A stretch of DNA of 64,000 bases from JBNKHG01 sp050290225 (GCA_050290225.1 JBNKHG010000023.1:1-64000); one strand, 5' to 3'. Numbered from the stretch's first letter, positions 52,604 to 61,716 are shown. The notes: a model not told the origin generated them from the letters alone. Made by a program: numbers and translations.

Positions 52604-53506
52604 ATGAAGCTACCAAAGAAAGTCCGTATCGTAGAAGTCGGCCCCCGCGACGGGCTGCAAAACGAAAAGCAACCCATTGATGCAGCCACCAAAATAGCGC
52701 TCATCGAAAAACTGACCGACGCCGGCCTCCGCTATATCGAAGCAGGCAGTTTCGTCAATCCCAAATGGGTACCGCAAATGGCGGGCAGCGAAGAGATCTT
52801 TGAAAACGTATCGCGGAAGGAGGGCGTCACCTATGCCGCCCTTACCCCCAACATGAAAGGCTTTGAACGCGCCCTCCAGGCCAGTGCCGACGAAGTGGCT
52901 ATCTTCGCTGCCGCCTCCGAAGCCTTCAGCCAAAAAAATATCAACTGCTCCATTGCCGAAAGCCTGGCACGTTTCGAACCCATCATGGAAGCCGCCAAAA
53001 CAAAACAGATTCCGGTACGCGGCTATATCTCATGCGTGGTAGGCTGCCCCTACGAGGGCGAGATCGAGCCGGTAAAGGTACGCGAAGTCAGCGAGCGCCT
53101 GTTCGCCATGGGCTGTTACGAAATCTCCCTCGGTGACACCATTGGTGTCGGCACCCCCGCCGGTGTCACCCGTATGATCGAGACCACTGCCGAAGCGGTG
53201 CCAGTGGAAAAGCTGGCGGTTCACCTGCACGATACCTACGGCCAGGCATTGGCCAATATCTTTGCCGCCCTGCAACTGGGAATCGGCGTAATAGACAGTT
53301 CGATTGCCGGTCTCGGCGGTTGCCCCTACGCCAAAGGAGCCTCCGGCAACGTCGCCACCGAGGACGTGGTCTATATGCTCAACGGCCTCGGGATCGAGCA
53401 CGGTGTGGACCTGGAAAAACTGTTGGACGCCGGCGCCTTTATCACTGAGAAATTGCAACGCGCGACCGGCTCCAAAGTCGCACAGGCCAAACGTGGTGGC
53501 TGCTGA
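52604..53506 (+). CDS. liuE: Hydroxymethylglutaryl-CoA lyase
   Basis: Cleaves HMG-CoA to acetoacetate and acetyl-CoA, ending leucine breakdown. ATG 52604 (300 aa) puts VRIVEVGPRDGLQNEKQ at the N-terminus, with the catalytic Arg and Asp; an in-frame ATG at 52577 is the alternative. HLHDTYGQALAN supplies metal-binding His residues, and GLGGCPYAKGASGNVATEDV holds the catalytic Cys loop. It is the last liu gene, separated from liuD by the palindromic element. Confidence 0.95.
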   Translation: MKLPKKVRIVEVGPRDGLQNEKQPIDAATKIALIEKLTDAGLRYIEAGSFVNPKWVPQMAGSEEIFENVSRKEGVTYAALTPNMKGFERALQASADEVAIFAAASEAFSQKNINCSIAESLARFEPIMEAAKTKQIPVRGYISCVVGCPYEGEIEPVKVREVSERLFAMGCYEISLGDTIGVGTPAGVTRMIETTAEAVPVEKLAVHLHDTYGQALANIFAALQLGIGVIDSSIAGLGGCPYAKGASGNVATEDVVYMLNGLGIEHGVDLEKLLDAGAFITEKLQRATGSKVAQAKRGGC

Positions 53507-53526
53507 GTTTTAATGCGGGTGGCGCC

Positions 53527-53754
53527 TCAGGTGAATGGGATTTCCCGACCTTCAAAGCTGGCCGCCAACTCATCGAGGTCGGCACATGTGCGGTCAAAAC
53601 CGCCATCTTTCTCCGGGGTGTAGCTGGCTATTACAGAGGTTGAACCCCGGTAGAGGCGTGCCCGTACCCCTGCCACTGCCCCGGATTTCAGGCGATTTAA
53701 AAAGCGCGTCGCCACCTGTGCGGACTCAAACCCGTAGACGATCTGGTTTTCCAT
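53527..53754 (-). CDS. Small conserved protein, function unknown
   Basis: 75 aa, beginning MENQIVYGFESAQVATRFLNRLKSG and ending with an acidic segment. The alternation of predicted strand, helix (ATRFLNRLKS), strands (VRARLYRG, SVIASYT) and helix (ADLDELAASF) suggests a compact ferredoxin-like fold. I recall similar hypothetical proteins from marine gammaproteobacteria but no function. It is convergent with liuE, 20 bp apart. Confidence 0.7.
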   Translation of the reverse strand: MENQIVYGFESAQVATRFLNRLKSGAVAGVRARLYRGSTSVIASYTPEKDGGFDRTCADLDELAASFEGREIPFT

Positions 53755-53828
53755 CGTTGTATCACTGACTGAATTGAAAACGCGCGCAGTTTACCCGCCG
53801 CTTGTCTTCCTGGAAAGGGCGTTCTATC

Positions 53829-54692
53829 GTGTCTTTTACCACGCCGAGTAAAGCACCACCGGACTCCCCTATGCTAAAACCCAGCGAGATAAAGCTTGTT
53901 GCCAACCCTCCAGCGCTGACCGACCTGGATATGGACAATGCCAGGATCAGTGACAAGCAAACCTACAAGGAGACGCTCAGCACCCTGAAAAAACGCATCC
54001 TGACAGTGCAGCAAGCCTACTATCATCAAAATCGCCGGGTGATCATCGTGTTTGAGGGCTGGGACGCCAGCGGCAAGGGCGGGGCTATCCGCCAGCTTAC
54101 CGAAAAGCTCGACCCACGCGGTTTCACAGTCCACCCCATCGCCGCACCCGAGCCTCACGAAAAGGGGCGCCACTACCTCTACCGCTTCCAGACACGTTTG
54201 CCCAAGCCCGGACGTATCGCCATTTTTGACCGCTCCTACTACGGCAGGGTGCTGGTGGAACGGGTCGAAGGCCTGGCCAGCGACTGGGAATGGCAGCGCG
54301 CCTACCAGGAGTTGAACGAGTTTGAGCGCCAACTCACCGACGACGGTGTGCGTATCGTCAAATTGTTTTTACATATCACCAAGGAAGAGCAGCGGCGACG
54401 TTTCCTGGAGCGGCTCAACAACCCGCTCAAACACTGGAAACTTTCGACTGAAGATCTTCGCAACCGGAAAAAGTGGGCGGCTTACGAGCAAGCCACCGGC
54501 GATATGTTTCGCTACACAGCCACCGAGACCGCCCCCTGGCATTTAATCGCGGGCAATCACAAATGGTACGCCCGCACTCGCGTACTGGACATTATTGCCT
54601 CCACCCTGGAAGCGGGTGTCGATACCAGCCCTCAACCCATCGCCCCCGAGTTGGTCGCAGAAGCCATTCGGGAGTTGGGGGACGAAGACTAG
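53829..54692 (+). CDS. ppk2: Polyphosphate kinase 2
   Basis: PPK2-family enzyme that uses polyphosphate to phosphorylate nucleotides. The core shows Walker A (FEGWDASGKGGAIRQL), Walker B (IAIFDRSYYGRVLVERVEG), the lid segment ITKEEQRRRFLERL and the WHLIAGNHKWYAR segment. GTG 53829 (287 aa, AAGGG upstream) is chosen; ATG 53871 is possible. One-domain length suggests class I or III; nucleotide preference is not clear. The gene ends in TAG, flush with repeat copy 2. Confidence 0.92.
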   Translation: MSFTTPSKAPPDSPMLKPSEIKLVANPPALTDLDMDNARISDKQTYKETLSTLKKRILTVQQAYYHQNRRVIIVFEGWDASGKGGAIRQLTEKLDPRGFTVHPIAAPEPHEKGRHYLYRFQTRLPKPGRIAIFDRSYYGRVLVERVEGLASDWEWQRAYQELNEFERQLTDDGVRIVKLFLHITKEEQRRRFLERLNNPLKHWKLSTEDLRNRKKWAAYEQATGDMFRYTATETAPWHLIAGNHKWYARTRVLDIIASTLEAGVDTSPQPIAPELVAEAIRELGDED

Positions 54693-54943
54693 TACTCCTT
54701 CAAAGTGATATTGACGGATATAGGTATGTAGGCTTCGATCCGGCCTGAGTGGCAGGGGTGCCTTCAGAAACACGCCGTGAACCCTCCCTGGACCCAAAGA
54801 CTCGTTGCACTCGCGGGGCCGGCCCGGGGCTCGGGCGCGACGTCCTGTCGCGCACGGTTTCCGAAGGCACCCCTGCTACTCAGGCCTCACATCGCAGTCG
54901 ATTCACAGCACTAATGTGTCTTTATCAAATTGAAAGAACATCA
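54690..54943 (+). repeat. Intergenic repeat family, copy 2, with a palindromic insert
   Basis: It begins with the ppk2 TAG stop codon. The left 64 bp match copy 1 at 58 positions. A 30-bp inverted repeat follows (54742-54771 and 54857-54886, two mismatches) around a GC-rich loop with its own 7-bp hairpin (GCGCGAC/GTCGCGC near 54835-54853). The right part (CATCGCAGTCGATTCACAGC to TTGAAAGAACA) matches copies 1 and 3. It ends at the stop codon of the convergent trmO, so it fills the whole gap between the two genes. Confidence 0.8.
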
Positions 54944-55678
54944 GCTATCAGCGGTTAGCGGTTCCAGGGCAAGTACGCAGATCCGCCATTGGCCGTCCTT
55001 AAAGCGGTAGCACCAACGCAAATCGACATCCAGCAGCTTCATTCCGTAAACCCGTGCGGGATCCGGCGTCTGGTATTGGGGACGCGGGTCCTGGCGCAAC
55101 ACCTGGGTAATCAGCGCCGCCAACTCCACGCCACCCTGCTCTCGGTAGTGCTCACAGGTATTCAACAGCTCCGGTGGGATTTCCACGGGTAAAAATGCCG
55201 GCGGTTGGTCGGCAAAAGCGTTGGCGGCTTCAGGCACCGCATCGACGTAGGGAACATAGGGTTTGATATCCACAACCGGGGTGCCGTCCACCAGATCGAT
55301 ACCGGACAGTTGCAAACGCACGCCGCCTTCGGTTGTGTCTATCCCTTCCAGTTTCACCACTGACAGGCCCAAGGCGTTGGGCCGCACCGGCGCACGGGTG
55401 GCAAACACCCCCAGGCGCTTGTTGCCACCGAGGCGCGGCGGTCGCACGGTGGGCCTCCACGCCTCGGAGACGGACTGGTGAAAAATAAACTGTAGCCAGA
55501 TATGGCTGGTCTGGTCCAACCCTTCCACCGCCTCGGGGCGGTTATAGGGCGGCAGCAGTTCCAGGGTTGCCTTGGCAGCAGGAGCCAGGCCCGGCTGGCG
55601 AGGGATACCAAACTTCTCCTTAAAACAGGAGTGCACAATACCGATCGGTGTCAGCGTGTAGGACTCAGTCGTGGACAT
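54941..55678 (-). CDS. trmO: tRNA t6A37 N6-methyltransferase
   Basis: SAM-dependent enzyme (TsaA/YaeB family, not a Rossmann fold) that methylates t6A37 of tRNA-Thr to m6t6A. ATG 55678 (245 aa) overlaps the smrA stop (TGATG). The N-terminus is YTLTPIGIVHSCFKEKFGIPRQP, and FATRAPVRPNALGLSVVKL and LDLVDGTPV-type IDLVDGTPVVDIKPYVP are family signatures. The C-terminal extension with DPRP and DLRWCYR is usual. Together with tcdA, the window thus encodes two separate t6A-modifying enzymes. Confidence 0.93.
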   Translation of the reverse strand: MSTTESYTLTPIGIVHSCFKEKFGIPRQPGLAPAAKATLELLPPYNRPEAVEGLDQTSHIWLQFIFHQSVSEAWRPTVRPPRLGGNKRLGVFATRAPVRPNALGLSVVKLEGIDTTEGGVRLQLSGIDLVDGTPVVDIKPYVPYVDAVPEAANAFADQPPAFLPVEIPPELLNTCEHYREQGGVELAALITQVLRQDPRPQYQTPDPARVYGMKLLDVDLRWCYRFKDGQWRICVLALEPLTADS

Positions 55679-56298
55679 CAGCCGCGGCGCTTCTGGTGAC
55701 GCTCCAGGTTTTCCTGGCGCTTGCGTTCGCTCTTGCGCAACATCACGTAGGTGGCGCCAGTGCCACCGTGCTGTGGCTGGGCGCTGTGGAACGCCTGCAC
55801 GACATCGAATTGGGGGAGCCAGTGGGCCACGCAGCTTTTCAGTAGCGCCGGTTGCGGCTGGCGGTTTTCGCCCTTGCCGTGGGTGATCAGGGCACAGCGG
55901 ATATCGTGTTCGACACAATCATTGATAAACTGGTAGACAGCGCGGCGGGCCACCTCCACCGTCATCCGGTGCAGGTCGAGGCGAGCCTCTATGGCGTATT
56001 TGCCGAGGCGCAAGCTGCGGTAAACCCCGTGCTGAATGCCCGGCCGCTTGAACTCCAGTACGGCCAGGGGATCCACCGTCTCGATCGCGTCCAGGCCTTC
56101 ACCGCCGGAGAGGAAGTTGCGATCCACCCGGGCTTCGGCGGCGGCCGCCTGGCGTCTCGCCTTCAGGGCCGCTTCGCTTTCCCGGTCATTTTTGAGGGAT
56201 ACCCGCGCCTCGCGCTTAAGGGGTTTGACATCCCCCATCGCCTGGTGAAACAGGTCGTTCTCTTGCGCGTTACCCGATCCTGACGATTGTTTTGACAT
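55678..56298 (-). CDS. smrA: Smr-domain DNA endonuclease
   Basis: 206 aa from ATG 56298 (GGTGAG 6 nt before; ATG 56313 is an alternative). The N-terminal 90 residues are charged and rich in Arg, Ala and Glu. The C-terminal Smr domain shows LDLHRMTVEVARRAVYQFI, ALITHGKGENRQPQPALLK and HGGTGATYVMLRK, the patterns of SmrA/MutS2-like nicking endonucleases. It overlaps trmO by 1 nt, so the two are co-translated. Its start lies just after repeat copy 3. Confidence 0.9.
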   Translation of the reverse strand: MSKQSSGSGNAQENDLFHQAMGDVKPLKREARVSLKNDRESEAALKARRQAAAAEARVDRNFLSGGEGLDAIETVDPLAVLEFKRPGIQHGVYRSLRLGKYAIEARLDLHRMTVEVARRAVYQFINDCVEHDIRCALITHGKGENRQPQPALLKSCVAHWLPQFDVVQAFHSAQPQHGGTGATYVMLRKSERKRQENLERHQKRRG

Positions 56299-56313
56299 CT
56301 TAAACTCACCCAT

Positions 56314-56381
56314 TGGACTAGTAGCCTTTCAATCTGCCAATGACGCATTAACTCCGCGAATCCACTGCGATGTCAGGCCTA
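56314..56381 (-). repeat. Intergenic repeat family, copy 3 (right part only)
   Basis: Minus strand: it begins with the acs TAG stop codon (56379-56381), then GCCTGACATCGCAGTGGATT and onward to CAGATTGAAAGGCTACTAGT. This matches the right half of copies 1 and 2; the left half is missing. Its outer end (ACTAGTAGCCTTTCAA read inward) resembles the left ends of copies 1 and 2 (CTAGTACTCCTTC), supporting inverted ends for the full element. It fills most of the gap between acs and smrA. Confidence 0.7.
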
Positions 56382-58316
56382 TTTATTAGCCCGGTTGTGA
56401 ATCAGCTCGTCAACCACACTGGGATCGGCGAGAGTGGAGGTATCACCCAGATTATCCAGTTCATTGGCGGCCACTTTACGCAGGATACGGCGCATAATCT
56501 TGCCGGAGCGGGTTTTCGGCAGGCCTGGAGCCCACTGAATAATGTCCGGCTTGGCGATGGGGCCGATCTCTTTCACACACATGGCCACCAGCTCCTGTTT
56601 CAGCTCGTCACTGGGGGTTTCACCGCCCATCAAGGTGACATAACAGTAGATACCCTGCCCCTTGATATCGTGGGGATAGCCCACTACCGCCGCCTCCGCC
56701 ACCTTGTCGTGCAGCACCAGGGCGCTTTCAACCTCGGCGGTGCCCATGCGGTGACCGGAGACATTGAGCACATCGTCGACGCGACCCGTGATCCAGTAAT
56801 AGCCATCCTCGTCTCGACGGGCACCGTCACCGGTGAAGTAATAACCGGGATAGGTGCTGAAGTAGGTATCGATCAGGCGCTGGTGATCACCATAGACGGT
56901 CCGGATCTGGGCCGGCCAGGAAGCCTTGATAGCGAGGCTGCCTTCGGCCGCACCGTCAAGTTCCTTGCCCTCGCTGTCGAGAATCACCGGCTGCACACCA
57001 AAGAAGGGTACAGTCGCAGAACCCGGCTTGAGGTCTATGGCGCCAGGCAACGGCGTCAACATATGAGCGCCGGTTTCGGTCTGCCACCAGGTATCCACAA
57101 TCGGGCAGCGGGAATTCCCCACGACGCGGTAGTACCACTCCCAGGCCTCGGGGTTGATAGGCTCGCCAACCGTACCCAATAGCCTGAGGGAGGCGCGGGA
57201 TGTATTGGTGACCAGCTCGTCGCCGGCCCCCATCAGGGCGCGAATTGCGGTCGGGGCGGTATAGAAAATATTCACCTGGTGCTTGTCAATCACTTCCCAG
57301 AAACGACTCGCGCTCGGGTAGGTGGGCACACCTTCGAACATCAGGGAAATGCCACCGTTGACCAGTGGACCGTAGACGATATAGCTGTGACCGGTAACCC
57401 ATCCCACATCGGCGGTGCACCAGAAGATCTCGCCGTCCTTGTAGTCGAACACATACTTGTGAGTCATGGCCGACTGCAGCAGATAGCCGGCAGTCGTGTG
57501 CAGCACCCCCTTGGGTTTACCCGTGGAACCGGAGGTGTAGAGGATGAACAGCGGGTCTTCCGCCGCCATGGACACAGGAGCACAGTCGGTTTCCGCTGCG
57601 GCGGTGGCCTCGTGGTACCAGAGGTCTCGGCCCTCGGTCCAGTCGATGCCGTTGCCGGTGCGCTTCACCACCAGGCAGGTGTGAACATTGGGACAGCTTG
57701 CCAGGGCCTTGTCGGCATTGCCTTTCAACGGAATGTTCCTGCCGCCGCGCACCCCTTCGTCGGCGGTAATCAGGGTCTGGCAATCGGAGTCGAGAATCCG
57801 GTCCTTGAGTGCATCGGGGGAGAAACCGCCGAACACGACCGAGTGGATGGCACCGATACGGGTGCAGGCCAGCATGGCGTAGGCGGCTTCCGGCACCATC
57901 GGCATATAGATACAGACACGATCGCCCTTTTTCACACCGCGGGCTTTAAGCACATTGGCCAGTTTACAAACTTCGCGGTGCAATTCGCGGTAGGTGATCT
58001 TCTTGTCGACGTTGGGCTCATCGCCCTCCCAGATAAAGGCCACCTGATCACCGCGGCTGTCCAGGTGGCGATCGATACAGTTTACGGAAACATTGAGCAG
58101 ACCGCCGTCAAACCACTTGGCCTCCCCTTTTCTGAAATCATATTCACAAACCGTCTCCCAGTGTTTGTCCCAGGAGAGGAACAGATTGGCCTGTTCGGCC
58201 CAGAAGCTGTCGGGATCTTCCACCGACTGCCGGTACATGGCCTGGTATTTTTCCCGGTCGATGTGGGCATCGGCGGCGAAACTGTCGGGGACGGAATGGA
58301 TGGGAAACTCGGACAT
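56379..58316 (-). CDS. acs: Acetyl-CoA synthetase
   Basis: AMP-forming enzyme that activates acetate; 645 aa (E. coli 652). It carries FILYTSGSTGKPKGVLHTTAGYL (AMP-binding P-loop), WWQTETGAHM, YYFTGDGARRDEDGYYWITGRVDD and the C-terminal lysine in LPKTRSGKIMRR, the site normally acetylated to switch the enzyme off. GGGAGAG precedes ATG 58316. It ends in TAG flush with repeat copy 3. Acetate released by beta-oxidation and leucine breakdown would be recycled here. Confidence 0.96.
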   Translation of the reverse strand: MSEFPIHSVPDSFAADAHIDREKYQAMYRQSVEDPDSFWAEQANLFLSWDKHWETVCEYDFRKGEAKWFDGGLLNVSVNCIDRHLDSRGDQVAFIWEGDEPNVDKKITYRELHREVCKLANVLKARGVKKGDRVCIYMPMVPEAAYAMLACTRIGAIHSVVFGGFSPDALKDRILDSDCQTLITADEGVRGGRNIPLKGNADKALASCPNVHTCLVVKRTGNGIDWTEGRDLWYHEATAAAETDCAPVSMAAEDPLFILYTSGSTGKPKGVLHTTAGYLLQSAMTHKYVFDYKDGEIFWCTADVGWVTGHSYIVYGPLVNGGISLMFEGVPTYPSASRFWEVIDKHQVNIFYTAPTAIRALMGAGDELVTNTSRASLRLLGTVGEPINPEAWEWYYRVVGNSRCPIVDTWWQTETGAHMLTPLPGAIDLKPGSATVPFFGVQPVILDSEGKELDGAAEGSLAIKASWPAQIRTVYGDHQRLIDTYFSTYPGYYFTGDGARRDEDGYYWITGRVDDVLNVSGHRMGTAEVESALVLHDKVAEAAVVGYPHDIKGQGIYCYVTLMGGETPSDELKQELVAMCVKEIGPIAKPDIIQWAPGLPKTRSGKIMRRILRKVAANELDNLGDTSTLADPSVVDELIHNRANK

Positions 58317-58463
58317 GACTCTCTCCCTGCGGTGTCGTTATTGATGGAATTTTCGCTGTCTTAAATGCTAGTCGATTTTAGCGGGGAGCGACAGCGAACG
58401 GCCCGCGGGCACTCACCGGAAGTACTGAAGCACAGGGTGAGCGCGCGGACACCCGATCACAAA

Positions 58464-59315
58464 TCAGTCGAGGATAATCGAATGGTTGTCGATCAAGCGC
58501 GCACCGCTGGTATACATGGCACCAAGCACGGTGATCTCGTTATCGTCATCGGCCGCCAGCTCCAGGGTTTTGCTGTTGCATATACTGAAGTAATCCACTT
58601 TAAACCCGGCCGCTTCAATCTGCTCCTTGGCAGCGGCGGTCAGGGCCAGGTAATCGCGATTGCCCCCTGCGATTTGCTCACACACCCAGTTGATGCTCTT
58701 GTTGAGCTGGCTGACGTGGGGGCGCTCCTCCTCGGTGATATAGCTATTGCGGGAGCTCATCGCCAGACCGTCGGCTTCACGGTGGATGGGGGCGGCGGTG
58801 ATCTCGACGCCCATGCACAGGTCTTCCACCATGCGCCGGATCACCGCCAGCTGTTGGAAGTCCTTGGTGCCGAATACCGCCTCGTCCGGCTGTACGATAT
58901 TGAACAGCTTGGTGACCACGGTGGTGACGCCCTCGAAGTGCCCCGGGCGACTGGCGCCGCAGAGCACATCGGTCATGGTGGGACAGATCACCCGGGTCTG
59001 GGTGTCCAGGCCGTTGGGGTACATCTCCTGATCATCGGGGTGAAACAGATAGTCGCAGCCCACCGCCTGCAACTTCTCGCAGTCGGCCTCGAAGGTGCGA
59101 GGGTACTTGTCCCAGTCCTCGTTGAGACCGAACTGCAGGCCGTTGACAAAAATCGAGCAGACCACAATATCGTTGGATAATTGAGCCGTTTTCACCAGTT
59201 CGATATGGGCCTGATGGAGATTGCCCATGGTAGGCACAAAACCGATTCGTTTGCCCGCAGCCCGCTCTTCCCGCAGAGTCTCGCGGATTGACTGGATATG
59301 GTGAAATACTTTCAT
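58464..59315 (-). CDS. panC: Pantothenate synthetase
   Basis: Joins pantoate and beta-alanine with ATP. ATG 59315 (283 aa, AGAGGA upstream) gives the E. coli length. Motifs are FVPTMGNLHQAHIELVKTA (ATP HIGH-like site), FGTKDFQQLAVIRRM (with the Lys) and MSSRNSYI. Usually panB is next to it, but here dnaB lies upstream and acs downstream, so panC is detached. A 21-bp sequence is duplicated in the leader (59334-59376). Confidence 0.95.
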   Translation of the reverse strand: MKVFHHIQSIRETLREERAAGKRIGFVPTMGNLHQAHIELVKTAQLSNDIVVCSIFVNGLQFGLNEDWDKYPRTFEADCEKLQAVGCDYLFHPDDQEMYPNGLDTQTRVICPTMTDVLCGASRPGHFEGVTTVVTKLFNIVQPDEAVFGTKDFQQLAVIRRMVEDLCMGVEITAAPIHREADGLAMSSRNSYITEEERPHVSQLNKSINWVCEQIAGGNRDYLALTAAAKEQIEAAGFKVDYFSICNSKTLELAADDDNEITVLGAMYTSGARLIDNHSIILD

Positions 59316-59333
59316 GGGGTGTCCTCTTGCTAT

Positions 59334-59376
59334 CGGTCTATCCAGGCGCGCCGCTCGGTCTATCCAGGCGCGCCGC
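59334..59376. repeat. 21-bp tandem duplication in the panC leader
   Basis: CGGTCTATCCAGGCGCGCCGC occurs twice, separated by a single T, 19 bp upstream of panC. Both copies are identical, so the duplication is recent or maintained. Confidence 0.9.
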
Positions 59377-59459
59377 ACTGGCTTTTCTCACACCTGTTCG
59401 TTACAGCTGTGCCATTGACCGAAGATGATCGTCATCTGTATGACACGGTCGCCGTGGCC

Positions 59460-60941
59460 TTAATATTGATCCTGCTGAAAATACTCGGGCGCCAGGTTTT
59501 CAAAGCGGGTGTACTTGCCCACAAAAGCCGCACGGCTGGTGCCTACCTCGCCATTGCGCTGCTTGCCGACGATCAGTTCGGCAATACCCTTGTCGGGGCT
59601 GTCCTCGTTATAGTATTCGTCGCGGTAGATAAACAGAATCACATCGGCGTCCTGCTCTATAGCGCCCGACTCCCGCAGGTCAGAGTTCATGGGGCGCTTG
59701 TTGGGGCGCTGCTCCACACCGCGATTGAGCTGGGACAGGGCGATAACCGGACATTCAAACTCCTTGGCGAGCCCCTTGAGCGAGCGGGAAATTTCGGAAA
59801 TCTCCTGCGTGCGCCCCTCGGAGAAACCCGGCACCTGCATCAGCTGCAGGTAGTCGAGCATAATCAGGCCGGGCATACTCCGGGCCTCGGCCTCCTCCAG
59901 TGTCAGCTGGGGGTTTCTCTTCATCAGCTCGTTCTGGTGGGTTCGCACCACCTTGCGGGTGCGGGCACGCACCTCCTGGGGACTGAGGCCCGCGGTATCA
60001 TCAATATACAGCGGCCGATCCTTCATCTTCGAAACCGCCGCCGACAGTTTCGGCCAATCCTCTTCGGAGAGTTGGCCGTTACGAATTTTGCCCTGGTCGA
60101 TTCGACCAACAGAGGAGAGCATCCGCATGATCAAGGCATCGGCGGGCATTTCCATACTGAACACCAGGGCCGGTTTATCCTGGGTCATAATGGCCGCTTC
60201 GACAAAGTTCAGCGCCAGGGCCGTCTTGCCCATGGAAGGTCGCGCCGCTAGCACAATCATTTCCCCCGGCTGCCAACCGGATGTGCGCTGGTCCAGCTCC
60301 TCAAGGCCGGTGGACAAGCCCGTGATATCGCTTTCGGAGCGGAACAGCTCATCGATCTTTTCGACAGTGGATTTCAACAGCGCGTTGACGCCCAGGAAGC
60401 CACCCTCTTTGGGGCGGTCCTCGGCAATTTCCGCCACCTTCCGTTCAGCCAGCTGCAGCAGATCATCGGAATCCAGTCCCGCCGGCGCCATGCTGGAGCG
60501 GCTGATCTCGTTGGCGGCCGTGATCAGCTGACGCAAGGTGGAACGCTCGCGTACAATCCTGGCGTAGGCGCCGATATTGGTTGCGCTGGGCGTATTGCTG
60601 GCCAACTCGGTGAGGTAGCCCAGCCCGCCCACCGCATCCAACTGGTCGTGCTTGTGCAATTCCTCCGCCAGGGTGATCACGTCCAGAGGCTGGTCCGCCT
60701 CCGACAGTTTGATCATCATGCGATAGATCTGCCGGTGATCCTCCTTGAACAGGTCCACTTCGGACATCTGCTCGGCCACCGCATCCAGGCGACTGTTATC
60801 GAGTATCAAGCCGCCGAGTACCGCCTGTTCCGCCTCGATGGAATGGGGCAGGATTGACTCGGGTTCCCGGGTCGAAGCCTCACCATCGTGGTAATCGGCA
60901 TCGTGCGGGGGGATTTCTGACTCGTAGTGGAATTCAGACAT
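59460..60941 (-). CDS. dnaB: Replicative DNA helicase
   Basis: Hexameric 5'-3' helicase of the replication fork, 493 aa from ATG 60941. The N-terminal primase-binding domain (HSIEAEQAVLGGLI) is joined to the RecA-like motor with Walker A ARPSMGKTALALN, Walker B LIMLDYLQLM and the C-terminal RDEYYNEDSPDKG segment. No intein or insertion is seen. It follows rplI after a strong hairpin, the usual ribosomal-operon/dnaB order in gammaproteobacteria. Confidence 0.96.
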   Translation of the reverse strand: MSEFHYESEIPPHDADYHDGEASTREPESILPHSIEAEQAVLGGLILDNSRLDAVAEQMSEVDLFKEDHRQIYRMMIKLSEADQPLDVITLAEELHKHDQLDAVGGLGYLTELASNTPSATNIGAYARIVRERSTLRQLITAANEISRSSMAPAGLDSDDLLQLAERKVAEIAEDRPKEGGFLGVNALLKSTVEKIDELFRSESDITGLSTGLEELDQRTSGWQPGEMIVLAARPSMGKTALALNFVEAAIMTQDKPALVFSMEMPADALIMRMLSSVGRIDQGKIRNGQLSEEDWPKLSAAVSKMKDRPLYIDDTAGLSPQEVRARTRKVVRTHQNELMKRNPQLTLEEAEARSMPGLIMLDYLQLMQVPGFSEGRTQEISEISRSLKGLAKEFECPVIALSQLNRGVEQRPNKRPMNSDLRESGAIEQDADVILFIYRDEYYNEDSPDKGIAELIVGKQRNGEVGTSRAAFVGKYTRFENLAPEYFQQDQY

Positions 60942-61133
60942 AGGTTCGCTGGGGTTGGCTCTGGGCTCGCGACAGTTTACCGGGCCGCACATATTAACAG
61001 GCCTGAAGCCGTTTGGCAGTGTTTGCCGTTCTCCTTACTCCCACCTTTTCAGACCATTACGCGACGGGTCTAGACCCTGACGCAGTCCGTTCAAGCCAAG
61101 ACACAGTGTCGGAGCTGACGCATCCCAAACGCA

Positions 61134-61180
61134 AACGGGCGCTGACGGGCGGTGTCCTCCACCGTTCGTCAGCGCCCGTT
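61134..61180 (-). terminator. Strong hairpin between rplI and dnaB
   Basis: Perfect 14-bp stem (AACGGGCGCTGACG / CGTCAGCGCCCGTT) with an inner 5-bp CGGTG/CACCG stem. On the minus strand it follows the rplI stop by 45 nt and is followed by TTGCGTTTGG, so the T tract is poor. It may act as a partial terminator or protect the 3' end of the ribosomal mRNA. Confidence 0.7.
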
Positions 61181-61225
61181 ATCCATTCCGGGGCGGGCCC
61201 AGAACGCTACAGCGTATACAGCCGC

Positions 61226-61672
61226 TTATTCGGCAACCACAGAAACCTTGACGGCCTGGGTTACATCAGCGTGCAGCTGGACATCGACCTCGTACTCGCC
61301 CACTTCGCGCAGCGCACCGGCCGGCAGCTTGACTTCGGCCTTGGCCACGTCAACACCGGCGGCGGTGATCGCATCGGCGATATCGCGTGTACCGATAGAA
61401 CCGAACAGCTTGCCTTCATCACCGGCGTTGGCCGTAATAGTGATCTCGACTTCGGCCAACTTCTCGGCGCGTGCTTCAGCAGCAGTCAATTTTTCGGCAG
61501 CGTTAGCCTCCAACTCAGCACGACGCGCTTCAAACTCAGCGACGTTGGCTTCGGTGGCAGCGACAGCCTTACCCTGGGGGATCAGGTAGTTGCGACCGAA
61601 ACCGGACTTAACGGCAACCTTGTCACCGATATTACCCAGCTTACCCACTTTCTCGAGCAGAATAACTTCCAT
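61226..61672 (-). CDS. rplI: Ribosomal protein bL9
   Basis: 148 aa with the invariant N-terminal MEVILLEKVGKLGNIGDKVAVKSGFGRNYLIPQGKA, a long central helix (ATEANVAEFEARRAELEANA) and the C-terminal RNA-binding domain. Last gene of the rpsF-rpsR-membrane protein-rplI group. Confidence 0.98.
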   Translation of the reverse strand: MEVILLEKVGKLGNIGDKVAVKSGFGRNYLIPQGKAVAATEANVAEFEARRAELEANAAEKLTAAEARAEKLAEVEITITANAGDEGKLFGSIGTRDIADAITAAGVDVAKAEVKLPAGALREVGEYEVDVQLHADVTQAVKVSVVAE

Positions 61673-61716
61673 CTCGTTTACCCTCTATTCTGGCTTTGGC
61701 GGACACCCTGTGCGCA

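Noticed and set aside
54693..54940. attC-like cassette boundary at the large palindrome
   Set aside because: No integrase or core-site motifs; the sequence belongs to the three-copy repeat family.
57279..58364. 361-codon plus-strand frame opposite acs
   Set aside because: Antisense shadow of acs.
61134..61180. Integron attC site or phage attachment site
   Set aside because: A perfect stem without the attC core sequences and no integrase nearby; it fits a simple mRNA hairpin between rplI and dnaB.
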